From positions 1-22,325 of the forward strand of contig JADINB010000126.1 of NCBI GenBank assembly GCA_017694275.1: a DNA stretch of 22,325 bases, written 5' to 3'. The position numbers and the translations under genes were made by a program. The notes under the pieces were generated by a model. The model was not told where the DNA came from. It made no database searches and worked only from the letters and a program-made list of their open reading frames with translations. Source of the DNA: Candidatus Egerieousia excrementavium (GTDB lineage: Bacteria; Bacteroidota; Bacteroidia; Bacteroidales; UBA932). Below, in pieces: positions 6,642 to 14,502 of this stretch (the stretch's first letter is position 1; each line of letters begins with the position of its first letter).

Positions 6642-8732
6642 ATGAAAAAATTAATAATCTTTGTTTTATGCCTTTCGCTCTCTCTCGGGACAAAAGTAAG
6701 GGCAGATGAGGGGATGTGGCTTCTTCCTCTTTTGGAAAAATTCAACATTGAAAAAATGCACCAGCTCGGATGCGAACTGTCGGCCGACGACATATACAAT
6801 ATAAACAAATCGTCTTTAAAAGACGCGATTGTAATATTCGGCGGTGGCTGCACAGGCGAAATAATATCAAACAACGGGCTGCTTGTAACCAACCACCACT
6901 GCGGTTATGGAAGCATACAGAAACTGAGTTCCGTGGAACATGACTATCTCAAAGACGGTTTCTGGGCCATGAACATGGGAGAGGAACTCCCCGCGGAAGG
7001 GCTTACGGTAACATTCATAGACAAATTCACAGATGTTACCTCAAGAGTGAACAATGCTCTTAAAGGCCTCAATTCAAAACAGAGGGAAAAGGTTCTCAAA
7101 GAAATCTCCGACAAAATTGAAAACGAGGCAAAAGAGAAAGACCCGTACATAGATGCCGAAGTTGTAAGTTTCTACAACGAAAACGTATTCTATCTGGTCA
7201 CCACCAAGACCTATAAGGATATCCGCCTCGTAGGCACACCGCCTTCATCCATAGGAAAATTCGGCGGAGATACAGACAACTGGATGTGGCCGCGACATAC
7301 CGGAGACTTCTCACTATTCCGCGTTTATGCAGACAGGAACAACAACCCGGCAGAATACTCAGAAGAGAATATTCCCTACACACCAAAAAAGTTTCTTTCT
7401 ATCTCGCTTAAGGGAATACAGGAAAACGATTTCGCGATGATCATAGGCTTTCCTGGCCGCACTACCCGCTTCATGACATCTGAGGAGGCAAAAGAGGCTC
7501 AGCAGATCTCAAACAGAATTTCAATCCTTGCCCGCGGAATCCGTCAGAATATTCTCATGGAAGACATGAATGCAGACCCCAAGATAAACATTCAGTATGC
7601 CAGCAAATACACATCTTCCTCAAACGGCTGGAAGAAATGGATTGGAATGAACGAAACCTTCGACAAACTGGATGTGATAGAGCGCAGGGCTGCACAGGAA
7701 AAGGCATTCAACAGCTGGGTTGCAGAAAATCCTGCAAGAACGGCAAAATATGGCAAGGCAATAGAAAAGATAAACAACCATGTCAGAAACAGGGCCGGAG
7801 CAATGGCCGCCTACGAATATCTTACGGAAACCTTGACCAGAATAGAACTTCTGACAGCAGCTTCGATGGCAAACAGGCAGAATGTCTCGCAGGAGGCAAT
7901 CGACAATTTCTACAAGGATTATTCTGTCTCCACAGACAAGAAAGTGGCGACAGCAATGATAAGGCTCTATCGTGACAGTGTGGCACACAACTACTGGCCC
8001 TCTGTGCTGGACTCCATAGATACAAGATACAATGGAGATGTCGCCGCCTTTGTGGAGGCTCTTTTTGAAAAGTCTCTCTTCACTTCACAGGAGGGCTGGA
8101 ATCTTCAGTCTGACAGCACGCTTCTGGCCTCAGACCCTGCAAACATCTTCTCAAAATCTGTCCGCGGACAGCTTGGGAAAATCGTAACAGAAGTAACCAG
8201 AGGAGAAGATGCCTACAATGAAGGGAAACGGGAATATCTGGCCGGCATTCTCGAAATGAACGGCAAAAAGGCCTCATATCCTGATGCGAACTTTACCATG
8301 CGCCTCACATACGGAAGCGTACTGCCATACTCCCCGCGCGATGCCGTGGAATACAATTACTACACGACTCTTGATGGAGTCATGCAGAAAGAAAACCCCG
8401 ACAGCCGCGAGTTCACAGTCCCTGCAAAACTTAAAGAACTGTGGAAGAACAAGGAATATGGCATATATGCAATGGCCGATGGAAAAATGCCGGTAGCTTT
8501 CCTTACCAACAACGACATTACCGGCGGGAATTCCGGCAGCCCTGTCCTCAACGGCAAGGGCGAACTTTTGGGACTGGCTTTCGACGGAAACTGGGAAGCC
8601 ATGAGTGGAGACGTGATATTTGAACCTGATTTGCAGCGTTGCATAGCAGTAGACATAAGATATGTACTCTTTATAATAGACAAGTTCGGAGGAGCAGGCT
8701 ATCTTTTGAAAGAGATGAACCTGATAAGGTAA
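6642..8732 (+). CDS. S46-family dipeptidyl peptidase, DPP7-type
   Basis: This 696-residue secreted serine exopeptidase releases dipeptides from the N-termini of peptides in the periplasm. A signal peptide spans about residues 1-21 and the mature part begins DEGMWLLPLL, as in other S46 enzymes. The catalytic triad is His86 in TNHHCGYG, Asp222 in WPRHTGDFS and Ser631 in GGNSGSP. A helical insertion lies between the two halves of the chymotrypsin-like fold. The residue deciding P1 specificity is Gly649 in FDGNWEAMSGD; Gly here is characteristic of DPP7 (hydrophobic or broad P1), whereas DPP11 (Asp/Glu P1) has Arg. The C-terminal SVDIRYVLF-type block (AVDIRYVLFIIDKFGG) matches DPP7. mrp follows 11 bases later, so the two are probably co-transcribed. 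It fits a proteolytic, amino-acid-using lifestyle. Confidence 0.92.
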   Translation: MKKLIIFVLCLSLSLGTKVRADEGMWLLPLLEKFNIEKMHQLGCELSADDIYNINKSSLKDAIVIFGGGCTGEIISNNGLLVTNHHCGYGSIQKLSSVEHDYLKDGFWAMNMGEELPAEGLTVTFIDKFTDVTSRVNNALKGLNSKQREKVLKEISDKIENEAKEKDPYIDAEVVSFYNENVFYLVTTKTYKDIRLVGTPPSSIGKFGGDTDNWMWPRHTGDFSLFRVYADRNNNPAEYSEENIPYTPKKFLSISLKGIQENDFAMIIGFPGRTTRFMTSEEAKEAQQISNRISILARGIRQNILMEDMNADPKINIQYASKYTSSSNGWKKWIGMNETFDKLDVIERRAAQEKAFNSWVAENPARTAKYGKAIEKINNHVRNRAGAMAAYEYLTETLTRIELLTAASMANRQNVSQEAIDNFYKDYSVSTDKKVATAMIRLYRDSVAHNYWPSVLDSIDTRYNGDVAAFVEALFEKSLFTSQEGWNLQSDSTLLASDPANIFSKSVRGQLGKIVTEVTRGEDAYNEGKREYLAGILEMNGKKASYPDANFTMRLTYGSVLPYSPRDAVEYNYYTTLDGVMQKENPDSREFTVPAKLKELWKNKEYGIYAMADGKMPVAFLTNNDITGGNSGSPVLNGKGELLGLAFDGNWEAMSGDVIFEPDLQRCIAVDIRYVLFIIDKFGGAGYLLKEMNLIR

Positions 8733-8743
8733 AACCAAACAAG

Positions 8744-9814
8744 ATGACAGAAAGCAAACAGATAGAAGATGTCCTCAGAGGCGTAGTCCATCCTGCCTCT
8801 GACAAGAATGTCGTTGAACTCGACATGATAGAGGCAATAAGGTGCGAAGAAGACGGGGATGTGCACAAAATAAAGTTCAAACTTGTTTTTCCACGCCCCG
8901 ACGCCTTGGCTTCAAGTATAAAGGCAGCCTGCAAAAAAGCTGTGGAGGATGCTTTTCCAGGCTATACCGTGGAAATAATGGAACTTGTGAGGGAGAAAAG
9001 GGCTCACAAGGCAAAAAAACTGGAAGTAGACCAGATACAGCTGGAAAACGTAGACAAGATAATAGCTGTCGCCTCCGGAAAGGGAGGAGTCGGCAAATCT
9101 ACGGTTGCCGTAAATCTGGCTGTCACGCTGGCCAGAATGGGTTATAAGGTGGGGCTTGCAGATGCAGATGTCTACGGCCCGTCCATACCCAAGATGACCG
9201 GAACCGAAGGAGAGACACCGCAAGTCTACCTGCCGGAGGGTTACAAGGAGGGTGACAATACGGAACTGATTATACCCATAGAGAAATATGGGGTCAAATG
9301 GATGTCGATAGGTTATTTCGCCGCTCCGGAACAGGCATTGATATGGAGAGGCCCCATGGCATGCAATGCGTTAAAACAGATGATATTGCAGGTAAAATGG
9401 GATGAGCTTGACTATCTTTTGCTTGACTTGCCTCCGGGAACGGGCGACATTCACATAAGTCTCGTACACGACATTCCCCTTACCGGTGCCATTGTTGTAA
9501 GCACACCGCAGGCCGTTGCCCTTTCAGATGTGGAGAAAGGCATAAATCTTTTCAGAAATCCGAACATCAACAAGCCGATATACGGTCTGGTAGAGAACAT
9601 GGCCTGGTTTACGCCAGAAGAGCTTCCTGAAAACAGATACTATATCTTTGGAAAGGACGGCTGCAGAAAAATGGCAGAAAAATATAATGTTCCACTGTTG
9701 GGGCAGATTCCCATTGTACAGAGCATCAGGGAGTGTGGAGACAATGGAGAACCTTCTGCCGTAAGACCCGGCCCTGTATTCGATGCATTTGTAAAGATTG
9801 CAGAGCAACTGTAA
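8744..9814 (+). CDS. mrp: Mrp/ApbC-type P-loop Fe-S cluster carrier
   Basis: This 356-residue cytoplasmic ATPase of the Mrp/NBP35 (ParA-like) family carries Fe-S clusters to apo-proteins. Residues 1-80 form a MIP18/DUF59-like domain (VLRGVVHPASDKNVVELDMI). The deviant Walker A is SGKGGVGKST at 111-120, followed by DADVYGPSIPK at 140-150, LDLPPGTGD and STPQAVALSDVEKG. The C-terminal CxxC that binds the bridging cluster in many homologues is absent: after ENMAWFT the sequence is PEELPENRYYIFG, with a single Cys later in KDGCRKMAEKY. I recall this variant as usual in Bacteroidota. ATG 8744 was chosen because it gives the family N-terminus; the open frame extends upstream only because it runs through the peptidase gene in another frame. 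It is the second gene of the DPP7 unit and ends before a hairpin terminator. Confidence 0.9.
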   Translation: MTESKQIEDVLRGVVHPASDKNVVELDMIEAIRCEEDGDVHKIKFKLVFPRPDALASSIKAACKKAVEDAFPGYTVEIMELVREKRAHKAKKLEVDQIQLENVDKIIAVASGKGGVGKSTVAVNLAVTLARMGYKVGLADADVYGPSIPKMTGTEGETPQVYLPEGYKEGDNTELIIPIEKYGVKWMSIGYFAAPEQALIWRGPMACNALKQMILQVKWDELDYLLLDLPPGTGDIHISLVHDIPLTGAIVVSTPQAVALSDVEKGINLFRNPNINKPIYGLVENMAWFTPEELPENRYYIFGKDGCRKMAEKYNVPLLGQIPIVQSIRECGDNGEPSAVRPGPVFDAFVKIAEQL

Positions 9815-9846
9815 CCGGCCGCGCACTGTCTGAATAACGGTAAAAA

Positions 9847-9879
9847 AGAGGGGCTGTGACAAAACGTTTCAGCCCCTTT
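9847..9879. terminator. Bidirectional hairpin terminator between mrp and the DHOD-like gene
   Basis: AAGAGGGGCTG at 9846-9856 faces CAGCCCCTTT at 9870-9879, giving a stem of about 10 pairs around a 13-base loop, centred between two convergent genes. The minus-strand transcript gains a run of six U after the stem (from the A-run at 9842-9847), so it is stronger for the aspS operon. The plus-strand exit has only three U before A. Confidence 0.75.
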
Positions 9880-9914
9880 ATGATATATTATCCTGTTTTA
9901 CCGCTCTTTAAAGC

Positions 9915-10892
9915 CTACTCCTTTGAAGAATAGTATTTCAGGAACTGGGTTCTCTCGAAAGTATTGACCTTGTCTGGACTCCCGGCATTCAGACGGCCGC
10001 GGAAACTTTGTACAGACTCCATACCCTTGCGCTCCATCCAGTTGCCGAGGAACTGTGTGAATTCACCTATGACGGCAGGACCTTTCGTGTAAATGGCACT
10101 GCAAACCTCAACGGCAGAAGCGCCGGCCAGGATAGCCTTTACCACAGCCTCCGGGGTATGCACTCCACCCGAAGCGGCTATATCCAGCTGCCTTACCGCA
10201 GCAGATGCGATGCCCACCCAGCGCAATGCATTGGAAAAATCTTCGGGCTGGCTGAAAACCGGTCCTGAGGTCTGTTCCATCTTTTCTATATCTATGTCTG
10301 GCTGATAAAAACGGTTGAACAATATTACAGCCGCCGCACCGTTAGCCTTCAACTGCTCCATCAGGGCAACAGGATTTGTAAGATTGGTACCCAGTTTCAT
10401 GATTACCGGAATGGATACTGTCTTTTTCACATGACGGAGAATGTCTACGTGACGCTGCTCAAAACTTCCCGGTTTGTAATCAATCTCTGTCTGCAAGGCC
10501 AGAATATTTATCTCCAGCGCATCTGCTCCAGCTTCCTCTATCTGGCGGGCAAAATCTACCCAGTTACTGTCATCATAGCAATTTATGCTGGCAATTACAG
10601 GTATGGGGCACGCCTTTTTTGTTTCACGGATAAGTTCAAGATACTCTCCCAGCTTGTGCATGCGCACATAGTTCAGGAGATAGTCACTGCCTTCCGGAGC
10701 CATTTGAGGATTCGACAGGCTGTCTGCATCCATGAGAATCTGCTCCTCGAAAAGCGATTTGAGAACCACAGCACCGGCACCGGCCTCATACAGCCGACGG
10801 TTCTTGTCCGCACTGTTTGTCAAACCTGAACTGCCTACAATAATCGGGTTCCTCAATTTCAGTCCCGCATAGGTTGTCTCTAATGTAGTCAT
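9915..10892 (-). CDS. Dihydroorotate-dehydrogenase-like FMN protein (not canonical PyrD)
   Basis: This 325-residue TIM-barrel flavoprotein resembles class 1 dihydroorotate dehydrogenase. The N-terminal LRNPIIVGSSGLT and the FMN-contacting AVVLKSL (Lys45) are present, as are VIMKLGTNLTNP (Lys166) and the C-terminal phosphate-binding region AASGGVHTPEAV plus AGASAVEVCSAIYTKGP. In the class 1 active site one expects NxSCPN with the catalytic Cys on a nearby loop; here that strand reads ALEINILALQT (126-135). Genuine dihydroorotate oxidation is therefore doubtful. It belongs to the 'dihydroorotate dehydrogenase-like' paralogues found alongside true PyrD in Bacteroidota; substrate unknown. It is the last gene of the aspS-yqeY operon, 21 bases after yqeY, and ends at the hairpin terminator. 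Confidence 0.82.
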   Translation of the reverse strand: MTTLETTYAGLKLRNPIIVGSSGLTNSADKNRRLYEAGAGAVVLKSLFEEQILMDADSLSNPQMAPEGSDYLLNYVRMHKLGEYLELIRETKKACPIPVIASINCYDDSNWVDFARQIEEAGADALEINILALQTEIDYKPGSFEQRHVDILRHVKKTVSIPVIMKLGTNLTNPVALMEQLKANGAAAVILFNRFYQPDIDIEKMEQTSGPVFSQPEDFSNALRWVGIASAAVRQLDIAASGGVHTPEAVVKAILAGASAVEVCSAIYTKGPAVIGEFTQFLGNWMERKGMESVQSFRGRLNAGSPDKVNTFERTQFLKYYSSKE

Positions 10893-10913
10893 AACTATAA
10901 GATTTTTTATTAA

Positions 10914-11363
10914 TTAATTTTGCAGCAACTTCTTTACAGCCATAGATATGGCCTTTCCGTCGGCTCTGCCTGCGAGCTGCCTGGCCGCAACGCCCATCAC
11001 CTTGCCCATATCCTGAGGCCCTTTGGCCCCTACCTGCTCTATAACCTTTGCCAGTTCAGACTCAAGTTCCTCTTCAGAAAGCTGCCTGGGCAGGAAAACT
11101 TCCATAAACGAAGCCTCTGCCAGTTCATTTTCCGCAAGGTCTGCCCGATTTTGGCTTTTATAAAGTTCAGCACTCTCCTTGCGCTGCTTTACCAGTTTCA
11201 TTATAATCTTCAGTACGGCATCGTCTGAAATTGTTTCGGCACCGTCAGAGGTCTTTTCCAGCAAAATGGCTGCCTTGATTGCCCTGAGAGCCTCGAGCCT
11301 TACCTTTTCCCGGGCCAGCATTGCGGCCTTTATCTCATCCTGGATCCTAACTTCCAAACTCAT
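10914..11363 (-). CDS. GatB/YqeY domain protein
   Basis: This 149-residue all-helical protein of the YqeY family resembles the C-terminal tail domain of the amidotransferase subunit GatB, which binds tRNA. Family features are the N-terminal MSLEVRIQDEIKAAMLAREKVRLEALRAIKAAI, the block LVKQRKESAELYKSQNRADLAENELAE, and the C-terminal GPQDMGKVMGVAARQLAGRADGKAIS. It is free-standing rather than fused to GatB, and its biochemical role is not established. It lies 12 bases after aspS, an aminoacyl-tRNA synthetase gene, and before the DHOD-like gene, so an involvement in tRNA or translation is reasonable but inferred. Length and start are normal for the family. Confidence 0.9.
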   Translation of the reverse strand: MSLEVRIQDEIKAAMLAREKVRLEALRAIKAAILLEKTSDGAETISDDAVLKIIMKLVKQRKESAELYKSQNRADLAENELAEASFMEVFLPRQLSEEELESELAKVIEQVGAKGPQDMGKVMGVAARQLAGRADGKAISMAVKKLLQN

Positions 11364-11375
11364 AACAATATCCTC

Positions 11376-13145
11376 CTATTTATCTTCTTTCACCGTTGAT
11401 GCAATACATAACTCTTCCATCTGGGAAGCGTCTATTCTGGATGGCGCATCGAGCATGACATCCCTGCCGGTATTGTTTTTGGGGAATGCAATATAGTCCC
11501 TGATGGTCTCCTGTCCTCCAAACAGCGCGCAGAAACGGTCAAAACCGAAAGCTATTCCTCCATGAGGAGGCGCACCATACTTGAAGGCATTTATAATAAA
11601 GCCAAATCTGTACTCCGCATCCTCCTTTGTAAAGCCAAGCACCTCAAACATCCTTTCCTGCACGTTGGAGTCGTGAATTCTTATTGAACCGCCGCCCACC
11701 TCCGTACCGTTGAGCACAAAATCGTACGCATTTGCGTTGACCTGCTCCAGATCTTCCTTCCTGTTGCTGTAGAACTTGTCAAGATCCTCTGGTTTTGGTG
11801 CGGTAAACGGGTGGTGCATTGCATAGAAACGTGCTGTCTCATCATCCCATTCGAGCAGAGGGAAGTCATAAACCCAAAGTGGCGCATATTTTGAGTTGTC
11901 TCTAAGGCCGAGGCGCGCACCCATCTCAAGCCTCAAAGCGCCAAGCGCAACCTGCATCTTCTTCTTTGCCCCGCTGAGCATCAGAATAAGGTCTCCCTTC
12001 ACGGCCCCGACAGCAGCGGCAAGCCCCTCAAGCTCTTCTGCCGTAAAGAACTTGTCTATGGTAGACTTTATTCCGTCTTCGCCATATTTTATATAGACAA
12101 GACCCTTCGCGCCAATCTGAGGACGTTTTACCCATTCTGTAAGTTCATCGAGCTGCTTGCGGGAATAGCCGGCACAGCCGGGAACTGCAATGGCGCCTAC
12201 ATATCCGGCATCGTCGAACACTCCGAAGCCATGACCCTTCACCATTTCGGTTACGGTATGCATCTTCATTCCAAAACGGATATCCGGTTTGTCGGAGCCA
12301 TAATATTCCATTGCATCCCTGTAAGAGATTCTCGGGAAAGGCTTGTCATATTCAATGCCGAGCACATTCTTGAAAAGGTTCTTGACAAGTCCTTCAAAAG
12401 TGACAAGGATATCTTCCCTTTCGACAAATGACATCTCGCAATCTATCTGGGTGAATTCCGGCTGGCGGTCTGCACGCAAATCCTCATCCCTGAAGCACCT
12501 TACAATCTGAAAATATCTGTCGTAACCTGCAACCATAAGCAACTGCTTGAATGTCTGCGGGCTTTGTGGCAATGCATAAAACTCGCCGGGGTTCATGCGG
12601 CTCGGCACAACAAAATCTCTCGCTCCCTCCGGAGTCGACTTTATGAGAAAAGGTGTCTCGATTTCCAAAAAACCAATATCGCTCAAATAGTTGCGTACCT
12701 CGTGAGCCATCCTGTGGCGCAATTCCAATGCCCTGCGCAACGGGTTGCGCCGCAAATCGAGGTAACGGTACTGTGCACGCAGATCCTCTCCGCCATCGGT
12801 ATTGTCCTCTATTGTAAAAGGAGGCGTAACCGCGCTGTTGAGAATCTTTACGGCCGAAAGTTTTATCTCTATATCTCCGGTTGGAATCTTGCTGTTCTTG
12901 CTCTGGCGCTCCGCCACAATACCGGTGGCCTGTATTACATATTCCCTTCCCAGCTTTGAGACAAGTTCGTTGACCTTTGCAGATTCCTTCTCGTCTGCCA
13001 CAAGCTGGGTTATACCATACCGGTCCCTCAAATCTATGAAACTCAGGCTCCCCATTTTACGGATTCTCTGTACCCATCCGGCCAGTGTCACTTCCCGGCC
13101 GGCATCCGAGCTGCGCAGCTCGCCACAAGTATGTGTCCTATACAT
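11376..13145 (-). CDS. aspS: Aspartyl-tRNA synthetase
   Basis: This 589-residue bacterial-type class II AspRS charges tRNA(Asp) in the cytoplasm. The OB-fold anticodon-binding domain occupies about residues 1-110 (MYRTHTCGELR, GWVQRIRKMGSLSFIDLRDR). The class II core carries motif 1 around 145-170 and motif 2 at FRDEDLRADRQPEFTQID (218-235). A bacteria-specific GAD insertion includes DDAGYVGAIAVPGC, and motif 3 is HGGIAFGFDR (528-537). ATG 13145 gives the family N-terminus; an upstream in-frame extension of 39 codons is AT-rich promoter DNA that also overlaps rsmA and is rejected. Residue Met31 lies where discriminating enzymes often have Leu and non-discriminating ones His, so specificity is not settled. 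First gene of the operon with yqeY and the DHOD-like gene. Confidence 0.95.
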   Translation of the reverse strand: MYRTHTCGELRSSDAGREVTLAGWVQRIRKMGSLSFIDLRDRYGITQLVADEKESAKVNELVSKLGREYVIQATGIVAERQSKNSKIPTGDIEIKLSAVKILNSAVTPPFTIEDNTDGGEDLRAQYRYLDLRRNPLRRALELRHRMAHEVRNYLSDIGFLEIETPFLIKSTPEGARDFVVPSRMNPGEFYALPQSPQTFKQLLMVAGYDRYFQIVRCFRDEDLRADRQPEFTQIDCEMSFVEREDILVTFEGLVKNLFKNVLGIEYDKPFPRISYRDAMEYYGSDKPDIRFGMKMHTVTEMVKGHGFGVFDDAGYVGAIAVPGCAGYSRKQLDELTEWVKRPQIGAKGLVYIKYGEDGIKSTIDKFFTAEELEGLAAAVGAVKGDLILMLSGAKKKMQVALGALRLEMGARLGLRDNSKYAPLWVYDFPLLEWDDETARFYAMHHPFTAPKPEDLDKFYSNRKEDLEQVNANAYDFVLNGTEVGGGSIRIHDSNVQERMFEVLGFTKEDAEYRFGFIINAFKYGAPPHGGIAFGFDRFCALFGGQETIRDYIAFPKNNTGRDVMLDAPSRIDASQMEELCIASTVKEDK

Positions 13146-13178
13146 TTTGAAAAATTTTATACTCTGTTTATTGTTGCG

Positions 13179-13186
13179 CAAAATTA
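13179..13186 (-). promoter_or_regulatory. Candidate -7 element of the aspS operon
   Basis: The minus strand reads TAATTTTG (consensus TAnnTTTG), 33 bases before the aspS ATG, giving a leader of about 27 bases. No clear -33 TTTG is visible at the usual distance. Confidence 0.45.
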
Positions 13187-13211
13187 ATAAAAATAGTATA
13201 AAAGAGATTCT

Positions 13212-13219
13212 TATCTTTG
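13212..13219 (+). promoter_or_regulatory. Candidate -7 element of rsmA, very close to the start codon
   Basis: TATCTTTG matches TAnnTTTG and is identical to the rnhB element. Only seven bases (CGTCATT) separate it from the rsmA ATG, so a transcript starting at the usual distance would have a leader of roughly 0-4 bases. The -33 box is weak. Confidence 0.5.
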
Positions 13220-13226
13220 CGTCATT

Positions 13227-14024
13227 ATGTATGTAAGGGCAAAAAAGGCATTGGGCCAGCATTTTCTCAAGGATGAAAAGGTCGCAAAAAGAATAGTGGA
13301 TTCCCTTATTTTAAACGGGAGGTCACAGGTACTTGAAATAGGGCCGGGGACAGGAGTCCTCACAAAATATCTGCTCGAGAATCCCGCCATAAGACTGGAA
13401 GTTGCAGAAATAGACCCGGAAAGCATAGCATGCCTGCAGGAGCGTTTTCCACAATTGCTCTATTCGCTGCAGCAGCGCGATTTTTTGAAAATCCCCCTTG
13501 AAAAGATTTTCCAGGGCGAATTTGCAGTCATCGGGAATTTTCCCTACAACATTTCATCACAGATTTTCTTTAAGATTCTAGACTACAAGGATACTGTTCC
13601 CCAGGTAGTATGCATGCTGCAGCGCGAGGTGGCACAACGGCTCACCTCGGGGCCGGGAAACAAGTCGTACGGAATTCTCTCGGTACTGCTTCAGGCATGG
13701 TACGATACCGAATATCTTTTTACCGTAGATGAAAACCTCTTCCTTCCCCCGCCAAAAGTCAAGTCAGGAGTAATCAGGCTTATCCGCAATTCCAGAAAGG
13801 AGTTGGGATGCGACTACGCTCTTTTCAAAAGCATTGTCAAGACTACTTTCAACCAGCGCAGGAAACAGATTGGCAACTCTCTCAAACCGCTCTGCGGCGA
13901 GAGACTCAGGGAACTGGAAGGAAACAGGCTGCTTGGCTTGCGTCCGGAACAGCTTTCCGTAGAAGATTTTGTCACCCTTACAAATTATATTAAATTTGAA
14001 ACCGATACAGACCAGCTATTGTAA
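13227..14024 (+). CDS. rsmA: 16S rRNA (adenine(1518)-N6/adenine(1519)-N6)-dimethyltransferase
   Basis: This 265-residue KsgA/RsmA dimethylates two adjacent adenines in the helix 45 loop of 16S rRNA during late 30S assembly. The N-terminus RAKKALGQHFLKDEKVAKRIV is diagnostic. SAM motif I is EIGPGTG at 37-43, the acidic EIDPE follows at 61-65, and the catalytic N6-adenine motif is NFPYNIS at 104-110. The PPPKVKSGVIRLIR block and the TTFNQRRKQIGNSLKPL stretch in the C-terminal domain complete the family pattern. The start at ATG 13227 is fixed by homology, leaving only seven bases to the likely promoter -7 box. Divergent from aspS across 81 bases. The next gene follows 25 bases later on the same strand. 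Confidence 0.95.
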   Translation: MYVRAKKALGQHFLKDEKVAKRIVDSLILNGRSQVLEIGPGTGVLTKYLLENPAIRLEVAEIDPESIACLQERFPQLLYSLQQRDFLKIPLEKIFQGEFAVIGNFPYNISSQIFFKILDYKDTVPQVVCMLQREVAQRLTSGPGNKSYGILSVLLQAWYDTEYLFTVDENLFLPPPKVKSGVIRLIRNSRKELGCDYALFKSIVKTTFNQRRKQIGNSLKPLCGERLRELEGNRLLGLRPEQLSVEDFVTLTNYIKFETDTDQLL

Positions 14025-14049
14025 TGAACCGTTAAAACCGTCATATATC

Positions 14050-14502
14050 ATGGAAACTACAAAGCGCTGCCCATATTGCGGAGAAGAGATAAACATAGAT
14101 GCCACAAAATGCCGTTACTGCAAAGAGTGGCTTGTCTCTCCCCAGACACAGCAACAGCCAGTCGCCCAGACCGTCATAATTACACAACCTCAAAACGGGC
14201 CATCTCTGAAGTCTAACAGGCAGGGACGGGCCGGAATGATTCTGGGCATTGTAGCCTGTGTGCTCTTTTTCATACCGGCAGCGGGTATCATACTTGGCGC
14301 CATAGGATTGATTCTCTCTTGCAGGGGATTGCGCACCCGCCCCAAGGGATTTGCCGTTGCAGGGGTGATAATATCGTCGGTCGCCATCTTCATGGGGCTG
14401 ATATATAACCTGACCCTCCTTGTGCTCGCACTTTCGGGCCCGGTGGATTATTATGAAGACTTTTATACTCTGTCGCAGATTCAGGCTACTTTGAATTTAT
14501 AG
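14050..14502 (+). CDS. Zinc-ribbon membrane protein, DUF4190-like
   Basis: A 150-residue protein with an N-terminal zinc ribbon (CPYC at 7-10 and CRYC at 21-24, ending KEW), then a Gln/Pro-rich linker (about 29-60). Two hydrophobic segments follow (about 62-91 and 101-129) joined by SCRGLRTRPKGFAVAGVI. The G-x-I-LG-x-x-G-x-I-x-G pattern of the membrane part resembles the DUF4190 family. The ribbon should face the cytoplasm. Function is unknown; such ribbon-plus-two-span proteins are common in Bacteroidota. ATG 14050 was chosen because it places the ribbon at the N-terminus; the open frame upstream overlaps rsmA. It lies 25 bases after rsmA and is likely co-transcribed. Its 3' end overlaps the convergent permease gene by 17 bases. 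Confidence 0.78.
   Translation: METTKRCPYCGEEINIDATKCRYCKEWLVSPQTQQQPVAQTVIITQPQNGPSLKSNRQGRAGMILGIVACVLFFIPAAGIILGAIGLILSCRGLRTRPKGFAVAGVIISSVAIFMGLIYNLTLLVLALSGPVDYYEDFYTLSQIQATLNL

Noticed and set aside
8639..8743. An upstream in-frame start for mrp inside the peptidase gene.
   Set aside because: The added residues have no Mrp similarity, and ATG 8744 lies 11 bases after the peptidase stop.
13146..13262. A 39-codon N-terminal extension of aspS.
   Set aside because: It would overlap rsmA and both promoters, is AT-rich, and the family N-terminus MYRTHTCGELR starts at 13145.
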